DNA of 6,901 nt from Thermotogaceae bacterium (GTDB lineage: Bacteria; Thermotogota; Thermotogae; B21-G9; HyVt-16): NCBI GenBank assembly GCA_011043375.1, contig DQYP01000134.1, positions 1 to 6,901 on the forward strand, in the 5' to 3' direction. The notes under the pieces were generated by a model. That model was not told the DNA's origin. It worked only from the letters and a program-made list of their open reading frames with translations, and ran no database searches. This document shows, in pieces, positions 1-5,066 of the stretch. A program made the translations under genes and the position numbers. The first letter of the stretch is position 1; the number at the start of each line of letters is the position of its first letter.

Positions 1-1212
1 TTCTGTTTTTGAAATAAAGTCCTGAATGCTGCAAAAGGGTGCTTTATAACTACCGGAGTAATTGTAGAAACTTTGCTCCAGTTTTTCCAGCCAGTCGAGG
101 GCTTCGGCGGCACTTACTTCACGGCCCAGTAACTCGTTAAGATGCAGGCTTGACACACAGGCAGCATTAGCAAACTTCGCATCACGCTGGTACTGACTCA
201 TGCCATTCACAATATTTGAATGTTCGTAAGCTGTAGCCGGAACCAGTACGCCACCCGGGCACATGCAAAAGGTATAAATTTGCTGGCTACCATCTCCCTT
301 GGATGTAAGACGGTATTCGGCAGCTTTTACACCCATAATATGTGGTTTGCCCCATTGAGCTATGTTAATCAGTTCCTGCGGATGTTCCATGCGGCTACCA
401 ATAGCAAAGTTTTTGGTGTGAAATATTACCCCTCTTTGCATCAGCATTCGATAGGTTTCGAAAGACGAATGGCCCGAAGCAATAACGAAATAATCAGCAT
501 CCAGGCTTCCCCCTGAAGTAATGGCCTGTGTAACTTTTCCATTGACCACTTTTAAATCTTCCAGCATCGTCTCAAAAAGCACCTTTCCACCAATCTCCTG
601 AAACTGCTGACTCAGCTTACTGACAATCACTTTCAAATTGTCGCTTCCCAAATGGGGGTGTGCCATATATTCTATTTCTTCGGGTGCTCCGGCTTTTACA
701 TATTGCGACAAAATGAATCTTTTTTCTAAAGAGATTCGTTTGCTCCGCGATGTGAGCTTACCATCAGAAAAAGTACCGGCACCTCCTTCGCCAAAAGCAT
801 AATTGCTTTGCGGATCAAATTTTCCGCTTTTCTCAAAGTTCTGAATACCGGCATCACGTTTACCCACAGCCGTCCCACGATCAATTAACGTAGTTTTAAA
901 ACCTGCTTTTTGAAGAACAAAAGCTGCAAAGAAACCTGCAGGACCCGTACCTACAACAAGGGCTTTTTCACTTCTTTTTTTATACGGAATGATCAGTTCC
1001 GGTTCGCTTTTCAATTCGTCACCACCAAATTCAGGCGAATTCACCAATACGCGTATCTGCCAATGAATATTGTTCTTCTTGCGGGCATCCAGACTTTTGT
1101 GCTCAATCTGATAGGTAAAATCCGTAATATTCAGAAGCCGTTCGATCTTTTTTCTCAATCGTTCTTCATTGTAACCGCTTGGTTGTTTTATGGTAATATG
1201 CTTAAAACCCAT
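1..1212 (-). CDS. FAD-dependent dehydrogenase of the COG2509 type (C-terminus cut by the window edge)
   Basis: The reading frame is open from an ATG at 1212-1210 to the left edge: 404 codons with no stop, so the C-terminus is missing. Residues 1-80 form an N-terminal domain with many Lys and Arg. A Rossmann dinucleotide-binding motif follows at residues 84-97 (ALVVGTGPAGFFAA, the GxGxxG pattern), with the acidic end of the second strand at D111. The stretch NYAFGEGGAGTFSDGKL (about 137-153) and TFCMCPGG (about 314-321) are hallmarks of cytoplasmic FAD-dependent dehydrogenases of COG2509, and VIASGHSS (about 243-250) is the usual second cofactor-contacting strand. The family is about 520 residues long, so roughly a fifth is absent. 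The physiological substrate is not known. There is no signal peptide. The gene is divergent from the peroxiredoxin gene. The ATG was chosen because a promoter-like box lies immediately upstream and the family N-terminus fits. The family call is secure; the role is not. Confidence 0.9.
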   Translation of the reverse strand, partial: MGFKHITIKQPSGYNEERLRKKIERLLNITDFTYQIEHKSLDARKKNNIHWQIRVLVNSPEFGGDELKSEPELIIPYKKRSEKALVVGTGPAGFFAAFVLQKAGFKTTLIDRGTAVGKRDAGIQNFEKSGKFDPQSNYAFGEGGAGTFSDGKLTSRSKRISLEKRFILSQYVKAGAPEEIEYMAHPHLGSDNLKVIVSKLSQQFQEIGGKVLFETMLEDLKVVNGKVTQAITSGGSLDADYFVIASGHSSFETYRMLMQRGVIFHTKNFAIGSRMEHPQELINIAQWGKPHIMGVKAAEYRLTSKGDGSQQIYTFCMCPGGVLVPATAYEHSNIVNGMSQYQRDAKFANAACVSSLHLNELLGREVSAAEALDWLEKLEQSFYNYSGSYKAPFCSIQDFISKTE

Positions 1213-1249
1213 CTTGCAAAAATAGGAAAAGAGAGGTTAGAGAGGAAAC
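1213..1249 (-). promoter_or_regulatory. Candidate Bacteroidota promoter, possibly giving a leaderless FAD-dehydrogenase mRNA
   Basis: Read on the minus strand, TATTTTTG (1224-1217) matches the Bacteroidota -7 consensus TAnnTTTG exactly. TTTC (1248-1245) lies 20 bases upstream, where the -33 TTTG is expected, with one mismatch. Only four bases (CAAG) separate the -7 box from the ATG at 1212. Transcription would therefore begin at or within a few bases of the start codon, leaving no room for a ribosome binding site. The motif match is seen directly; promoter activity and a leaderless transcript are inferred. Confidence 0.5.
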
Positions 1250-1278
1250 TGTAAGATAGATAACTATCAGACACCGCT

Positions 1279-1301
1279 CTTCGGGATTTGCAATCCCGAA
1301 G
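1279..1301. repeat. Perfect inverted repeat, 10-bp arms with 3-base loop (palindrome 1)
   Basis: CTTCGGGATT (1279-1288) and AATCCCGAAG (1292-1301) are exact reverse complements around TGC. The T-rich tail of an intrinsic terminator is absent on both sides, and no gene ends here. It therefore fits a REP-like palindromic unit better than a terminator. Its core is shared with the next palindrome. Confidence 0.8.
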
Positions 1302-1311
1302 TAAAGGGCTG

Positions 1312-1326
1312 CGGATTTGTAATCCG
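1312..1326. repeat. Inverted repeat, 6-bp arms (palindrome 2), a variant of palindrome 1
   Basis: CGGATT (1312-1317) and AATCCG (1321-1326) pair around TGT. Compared with the 15-mer at 1283-1297 it differs at three places: the central base (C to T), and both members of the outer base pair (G-C to C-G). The outer change preserves pairing, which suggests the two are diverged copies of one palindromic unit, 29 bases apart. Confidence 0.75.
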
Positions 1327-1346
1327 AACACTCAACACAACAAATT

Positions 1347-1368
1347 GCCAGGGAATGAATTCCCCGGC
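1347..1368. repeat. Inverted repeat, 10-bp arms with one mismatch (palindrome 3)
   Basis: GCCaGGGAAT (1347-1356) and ATTCCCcGGC (1359-1368) pair with a single A/C mismatch around GA. The core GGGAAT/ATTCCC is perfect. It is the third unit in the 1279-1464 cluster. Confidence 0.7.
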
Positions 1369-1382
1369 TTAATATTCATTCT

Positions 1383-1395
1383 GTCCCTCCGGGAC
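1383..1395. repeat. Small inverted repeat, 5-bp arms (palindrome 4)
   Basis: GTCCC (1383-1387) and GGGAC (1391-1395) pair around TCC. On its own it could be chance, but it lies inside the palindrome cluster and shares the GGGA/TCCC theme of its neighbours. Confidence 0.6.
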
Positions 1396-1426
1396 GTAGT
1401 TTGCATATCAATGGTTCATCCGGACA

Positions 1427-1464
1427 CTTCCATCCCGATAGCTATCGGGAGCGAACAATGGAAG
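1427..1464. repeat. 18-bp perfect palindrome nested in an outer inverted repeat (palindrome 5)
   Basis: TCCCGATAG (1433-1441) and CTATCGGGA (1442-1450) form a gapless perfect 18-base palindrome. It is flanked by a second pair of arms, CTTCCA (1427-1432) and TGGAAG (1459-1464). The outer arms abut the palindrome on the left and leave eight unpaired bases on the right (1451-1458). The nested stem could extrude as a long hairpin. It closes the palindrome cluster on the peroxiredoxin side. Confidence 0.8.
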
Positions 1465-1522
1465 GTCTTTTTTCATCTCTTTTGTAAGGAATGTGGTTCC
1501 CCACCTACTATTCCAGTATACA

Positions 1523-1557
1523 ATTAATAACATGAAACGAACATGTTCTTTATTAAT
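1523..1557. promoter_or_regulatory. AT-rich bipartite dyad upstream of the peroxiredoxin gene
   Basis: AACATG (1529-1534) pairs with CATGTT (1542-1547) around AAACGAA. The next outer blocks, ATTAAT (1523-1528) and ATTAAT (1552-1557), are also mutually complementary, with CTTT (1548-1551) bulged on the right. A perfect 10-base palindrome GAACATGTTC sits at 1539-1548 within it. Its place 100-130 bases before the peroxiredoxin start suits an operator or upstream regulator site. No regulator can be named, and AT-rich dyads also arise by chance. Confidence 0.35.
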
Positions 1558-1655
1558 CATAAATAAAACATAAGCATATGATTAAAAAAGACATGTGAGT
1601 TCCTGAATGTGCAATAAATTTTTTGCATTTTCAGCAAACAAAAAATTTTAAACAG

Positions 1656-2306
1656 ATGAAACAAATTCTCATCTTCTTAACACTGATCTTTATGATAACC
1701 ACACTCAAAAGTCAAACCGATAGAAACGTACAGGATGCACAGGGACTGGGCGTCGGAGCCGATGCTCCGTTATTCCGTGCTCTGGATGCTGACAGCAATG
1801 AATTCAGCCTCTCCGAAACCCTGAAAGAACAAACAGTTGTCCTTATATTTTATCGCGGGTTTTGGTGCCCCGTATGTAACAAACATCTGAGTGCGTTACA
1901 GGACAGCCTGAAACTGATCGAGGAAACAGGTGCCAAAGTTATTGCCATATCACCCGAAAAGCCGGAATACCTGGACAAAATGGCACAGAAATCGGGGGCA
2001 GAGTTTACTCTTCTCTACGACGAAGATTATAAAATTGCCGATGCATATGATGTAACGTTCAAACCCACCTCGATGCAGTTATTCACATACAACACACTGC
2101 TGGGCGGAAAACTAAAAAAAACACATTCCGACGAGTCGCAGCGGTTACCTGTTCCGGCGACCTTTATCATCAACCAAAAAGGAATCATCGTCTGGCGGCA
2201 GTTCAATCCCGACTATAAGAAAAGGGCATCTGTAGATGATATATTGAAAGCACTGAGCAGAAACGGTGTTTCGCAACAGAATAAAAATATTTTGTCAGCT
2301 TATTAA
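1656..2306 (+). CDS. Exported peroxiredoxin-like (AhpC/TSA, thioredoxin-fold) protein
   Basis: The product has 216 residues. A signal peptide (residues 1-19, hydrophobic core ILIFLTLIFMITTL) is followed by LKS|Q, a typical Bacteroidota cleavage just before Gln, so the mature protein should sit in the periplasm or be secreted. Residues 31-200 are a thioredoxin-fold AhpC/TSA domain. FYRGFWCPVCNKHL (65-78) carries the presumed peroxidatic C71 with C74 in a CxxC, and LPVPATFIINQKG (164-176) is the loop containing the cis-Pro, followed by a beta-strand. C71 and C74 are the only cysteines, so any internal disulfide must be C71-C74 and there is no distant resolving Cys. The likely role is thiol-dependent peroxide reduction or disulfide exchange in the envelope. 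The ATG at 1656 was preferred to a TTG at 1623, because it puts the signal peptide at the N-terminus and follows an A-rich leader. A DoxX gene follows after 54 bases. Confidence 0.88.
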   Translation: MKQILIFLTLIFMITTLKSQTDRNVQDAQGLGVGADAPLFRALDADSNEFSLSETLKEQTVVLIFYRGFWCPVCNKHLSALQDSLKLIEETGAKVIAISPEKPEYLDKMAQKSGAEFTLLYDEDYKIADAYDVTFKPTSMQLFTYNTLLGGKLKKTHSDESQRLPVPATFIINQKGIIVWRQFNPDYKKRASVDDILKALSRNGVSQQNKNILSAY

Positions 2307-2360
2307 CGAACAACTGACTATTCCAAATAATAATAACAAACATTTTAAAAAGAATAAAAA

Positions 2361-2810
2361 ATGAAATGCACAAAAGTTTATACAAACGCAACACAGAAAT
2401 TAGCGGGATTTAAAGACCTTCCACCCTTATTCTTCCGCCTTATTCTGGCCTATGGTTTTTACGGACCCGCCATGATGAAATGGGGTAACATCAATGGTAT
2501 TGCCGACTGGTTTGGCAGCATGGGTATCCCCTTCCCAACCCTGAATGCTTATATGGCTGCTTCAACGGAGATGGCTGCAGTTATACTGCTACCCTTAGGG
2601 CTGGCCACACGTATTATTTCTATCCCCTTAATGGTTACTATGGTCGTAGCTATTATCACGGTACACTTTGGCAATGGGTTTGAGGCTGGTAACAACGGCT
2701 TTGAAATTCCTTTATACTATATGCTTATGCTTTTCGCTTTACTAATCAATGGTGCAGGAAAGATTAGCATAGATCACCTGATCACGAAAAAGGTCTTCCA
2801 GTATATTTAA
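2361..2810 (+). CDS. DoxX-family four-helix membrane protein
   Basis: The product has 149 residues with four predicted membrane segments at about 22-40, 62-80, 84-103 and 115-131. The first segment carries the DoxX-type pattern of Arg followed by a Gly/Phe-rich helix ending in Lys (R26 to K40, RLILAYGFYGPAMMK). E70 in the second segment, PLGLATR (78-84) and the HFGNGF turn (102-107) also fit DoxX/SURF4-like proteins. DoxX was named for the small subunit of an archaeal thiosulfate:quinone oxidoreductase, and in mycobacteria a DoxX protein joins a membrane oxidoreductase complex dealing with oxidative stress. For most bacterial members the reaction is unknown. It has one cysteine (C3), so it is unlikely to relay electrons like DsbD. 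The start follows an A-rich leader. It probably shares a transcript with the peroxiredoxin-like gene, suggesting a joint role in envelope redox balance; this is inference. Confidence 0.85.
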   Translation: MKCTKVYTNATQKLAGFKDLPPLFFRLILAYGFYGPAMMKWGNINGIADWFGSMGIPFPTLNAYMAASTEMAAVILLPLGLATRIISIPLMVTMVVAIITVHFGNGFEAGNNGFEIPLYYMLMLFALLINGAGKISIDHLITKKVFQYI

Positions 2811-2949
2811 ACAGGGCCTTTCATAATGCAGTTGTTTCAATTACTCAAGTTCATAGCTCGTAAAAAAGAATAAAACTTTGGCAATTGATTAGCTCAAACC
2901 CGGTTTATCAGTCTTGACCTAAAGTCTTTTAAAGCAGTATATTTTATCC

Positions 2950-2992
2950 GTCAGTTAATAAAATGTTTGAGGGTATTCTGTTTCAAACTGAC
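2950..2992. repeat. Spaced inverted repeat in intergenic DNA
   Basis: GTCAGTT (2950-2956) and AACTGAC (2986-2992) are exact complements. Alternatively GTCAG/CTGAC (2950-2954, 2988-2992) can stack with an inner TTTGA/TCAAA pair (2966-2970, 2983-2987). A further pair, CTGGGT (2992-2997) and ACCCAG (3025-3030), begins where this one ends. No T-run follows, so these are not classic terminators. They could be regulatory DNA, part of a small structured RNA, or chance. Confidence 0.3.
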
Positions 2993-3093
2993 TGGGTTTA
3001 CACGAGCATGCCGGAAATAACAAGACCCAGGCATTTACCATAATCCTTTTTGACAGGTGTTTAGTTTTAAACTATTCTAAATTACGTAGAATC

Positions 3094-3124
3094 TTTTTAA
3101 CTAAAACAGATATATTTAAATTTG
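3094..3124 (+). promoter_or_regulatory. Candidate promoter of the transglutaminase-like operon
   Basis: TAAATTTG (3117-3124) is an exact match to the Bacteroidota -7 box TAnnTTTG. TTTT (3094-3097) lies 19 bases upstream, a one-mismatch version of the -33 TTTG at the expected spacing. Transcription would start near 3130 and leave a leader of about 45 bases before the ATG at 3177. The surrounding DNA is AT-rich, which raises the chance of a random match. Confidence 0.5.
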
Positions 3125-3145
3125 TTTTCGATAAAGGTTTTATTA

Positions 3146-3160
3146 TTCTGAACTTCAGAA
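3146..3160. repeat. 15-base perfect palindrome in the predicted leader of the transglutaminase-like operon
   Basis: TTCTGAA (3146-3152) and TTCAGAA (3154-3160) are exact reverse complements around a single C. It lies between the predicted transcription start (about 3130) and the ATG at 3177, ending 16 bases before it. As DNA it could be a repressor site. As RNA the tight loop would leave only a weak 5-bp stem, so a DNA-binding role is the likelier reading. Confidence 0.5.
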
Positions 3161-3176
3161 CAATCTGATATTAATT

Positions 3177-5063
3177 ATGGAGAACAAGCAAATTATTCTT
3201 GCGAGCGCACTTCTAGCAATTTTATTACTGACCACAAACACATTATTAGCACAGCGACAGCCAATTAAATTTGGTAAAATCGACAAAAAAGAACTGGAAA
3301 AAAAATTCTATGAAATTGACACAAGTGCATCGGCAATTGTTTTATGTGATTATGGATACTTTAACGATCAGGATTTTACATTTACCAGAATTCTGCGCTT
3401 TAAAATATTAAAAAGGGAAGGTCTGTCATATGGCAACCATGTATTCAATCTAAGGGAAAAAACAAACATTAAAGGTAAAACATACAATCTGGAAAACGGT
3501 GAAATAGCCACAACAAAACTCAAGAACGAGTCGATTTTCAAGGAAAGAGTTGTTGGCAGACACCAAAGAACCCGGATAGCTATGCCAAATGTTAAAGTAG
3601 GTTCTGTCATCGACATTGAGTTTGTAACGAAATACTTTCCGGTTGAATGGGTCTTCCAATGGAAAATTCCGGTATTGTATAGCGAGTTGATTGTACCCGA
3701 CTCTCCATACATTCAGTTCAGAAAAAATCTATTTGGATTTGAACCTCTGAAAATAAATACAAGTATACGTTGGGTAGCAGAAGACATGCCGGCTTTTAAA
3801 CCTGAACCCTACATGAATTCTTTTAGGAACTATATTACAAGAATTGAGTTTGATATACTCAGAATAGACCATCCACTTTTTCACAAAATATATACAAAAA
3901 CATGGGAAAGTGTTTCATCCTACTTATGGGAACTGAGTTATTTTGGTGATATTTTAAGAAACGATCTTTACACAAAACACACTATTTCGAAAAAACTAAA
4001 TCTGGTTAATAAAACACCTGAGGAGAAAATCAAGATTGCTTTTGAACAAGTAAAAAATATAAAATGGGATGAAAGAGAATCCCTTTACCCAATTAACCAT
4101 TCTGTTGGCAAAGCTTATAGTGAAAAGATTGGCAACTCGGCTGACATTAATTTTGCCCTTATACAATTGTTGAAGAGTATAGGTATTGAAGCCTATCCTC
4201 TGGTAATGAGCTCCCGGGACAACGGAATTCTTTCTTTAACACATCCCAGTATCAATAAATTAAACTATGTGATAGCGTATGTACTTATTGATGATAAATC
4301 TTATTTATTGGACGCATCGGAAGAACTTATTCCTTATACACTTCTACCAATGAGGGCATTGAACTGGTATGGTCAAGTGATTCTGGACAGGAGGAAAATT
4401 CAGAAAGTTGACATATCCACTAATAAAAAAGATAAAGAGACTGTGTTCTGTAATCTTAATTTACAGTTATCCGATTATAGTTTAACCGGAAGCTATAATT
4501 TAAAAAGGTTTGATTATGCATCATACAATTTCCGAAAGAAGCTTGAGAATTATAATAGCACGGATGAATACCTTGATGAACTAATAAAAGATAATCCGGG
4601 TTTACGTATTCAAGATTACAAAATAAAAAATATCGACAGCATATACCTGCCCATTATCGAATCATATGAGGTAAAAATAGATAATCAGGTTATAGCAATT
4701 GATGACGAATTATACATTACACCACTTTTATATGAAAAAATTGATAAGAATCCGTTCAATGCACCAAAAAGAAATTATCCTGTTGATTTTGGTTACCGTA
4801 GAGAGAAGTCAATTACCATAATGATTAAATTACCTGAAAATTGTGAATTGATTGAGATACCCGAACCTATTAGCATAAAGATGCCTGATAACAGCGCCTA
4901 TTTTGTTTATCAAATTATTTTAATAAATAACATGTTACAGTTGAGTTGTAAATATGGACTTAACAAAGCTGTATTTTCACCGGACGAGTATCCTACGTTA
5001 AAGAACTTTTACAGCAAAGTCATTGAGAAAATGGCAGAACCTGTAATACTAAAACAGAATTAA
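3177..5063 (+). CDS. Exported DUF3857/transglutaminase-like protein with degenerate catalytic site
   Basis: The product has 628 residues. A signal peptide (hydrophobic core ASALLAILLLTTNTLL, cleavage after A25 before Gln) sends it to the periplasm or outer membrane. Residues about 50-235 are a DUF3857 beta domain (VGSVIDIEF at 141-149, then the PAFKPEPYMNSFRNYITRIEF block at about 205-225). Residues about 280-400 align with a transglutaminase-like core. Where active members have a Cys this protein has S321 (GNSADIN), and where they have His it has Y364 (LNYVIAY); D379 (LLDAS) remains. The LPMRALNWYG stretch (390-399) is typical after the core in this Bacteroidota subfamily. The C-terminal 200 residues are beta-rich, resembling DUF3858. 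Hydrolase or cross-linking activity is thus unlikely, and a binding, scaffolding or partner role is inferred. Only 3 bases separate it from the next gene, which encodes a related protein with Cys and His intact. A promoter-like box lies upstream. The substrate is unknown. Confidence 0.88.
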   Translation: MENKQIILASALLAILLLTTNTLLAQRQPIKFGKIDKKELEKKFYEIDTSASAIVLCDYGYFNDQDFTFTRILRFKILKREGLSYGNHVFNLREKTNIKGKTYNLENGEIATTKLKNESIFKERVVGRHQRTRIAMPNVKVGSVIDIEFVTKYFPVEWVFQWKIPVLYSELIVPDSPYIQFRKNLFGFEPLKINTSIRWVAEDMPAFKPEPYMNSFRNYITRIEFDILRIDHPLFHKIYTKTWESVSSYLWELSYFGDILRNDLYTKHTISKKLNLVNKTPEEKIKIAFEQVKNIKWDERESLYPINHSVGKAYSEKIGNSADINFALIQLLKSIGIEAYPLVMSSRDNGILSLTHPSINKLNYVIAYVLIDDKSYLLDASEELIPYTLLPMRALNWYGQVILDRRKIQKVDISTNKKDKETVFCNLNLQLSDYSLTGSYNLKRFDYASYNFRKKLENYNSTDEYLDELIKDNPGLRIQDYKIKNIDSIYLPIIESYEVKIDNQVIAIDDELYITPLLYEKIDKNPFNAPKRNYPVDFGYRREKSITIMIKLPENCELIEIPEPISIKMPDNSAYFVYQIILINNMLQLSCKYGLNKAVFSPDEYPTLKNFYSKVIEKMAEPVILKQN

Positions 5064-5066
5064 GAA

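Larger units (their letters stand above)
1213..1655. other. Divergent intergenic region with palindrome cluster
   Basis: This stretch of about 440 bases separates the minus-strand FAD-dehydrogenase from the plus-strand peroxiredoxin gene. Its left two thirds (1279-1464) are packed with short perfect or near-perfect palindromes, listed separately. Its right third (about 1520-1655) is AT-rich and must contain the promoter of the peroxiredoxin gene. I found no exact TAnnTTTG box there: the nearest is ATTTTTTG at 1618-1625, with the first two bases swapped. An open frame crosses the palindromes on the plus strand (1288-1527), but it has no recognisable protein features. Confidence 0.7.
2811..3176. 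other. Intergenic region between the redox pair and the transglutaminase-like pair
   Basis: These 366 bases have no credible open frame. No G+C-rich hairpin with a T-run follows the DoxX stop, so the terminator of that unit is not evident. The middle (2950-3034) has several spaced inverted repeats, and the right end holds a promoter-like box and a 15-base palindrome, annotated separately. It is AT-rich, particularly from 3060 onward. Confidence 0.7.

Noticed and set aside
910..1254. Plus-strand open frame opposite the FAD-dehydrogenase N-terminus
   Set aside because: The opposite strand encodes the clear Rossmann motif and family hallmarks, so this frame is antisense noise. The same applies to the frame at 220-516.
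1288..1527. Plus-strand open frame of 79 codons across the palindrome cluster
   Set aside because: It starts with TTG inside a hairpin, is composed of repeat-derived sequence and shows no protein motif. It is a by-product of the palindromes.
1623..1655. TTG at 1623 as the start of the peroxiredoxin gene
   Set aside because: It would add 11 polar residues ahead of the signal peptide. The ATG at 1656 gives a normal signal peptide.
2203..2394. Minus-strand open frame across the peroxiredoxin-DoxX gap
   Set aside because: It overlaps the ends of two convincing plus-strand genes and has low-complexity composition with no motif.
2896..2906. AAACCcGGTTT palindrome
   Set aside because: Five-bp arms with no flanking context or repeat copy in the window; chance is sufficient.
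3074..3098. ATTCTA/TAGAAT hairpin followed by a T-run, as an intrinsic terminator for the DoxX unit
   Set aside because: The 6-bp stem has a single G-C pair, the loop is 7 bases, and it lies over 260 bases past the DoxX stop in AT-rich promoter DNA. It is too weak to call.
3368..3712. Minus-strand open frames (also 3450-3659) opposite the DUF3857 domain
   Set aside because: They lie fully inside a well-supported plus-strand gene, with no motifs or start context of their own.
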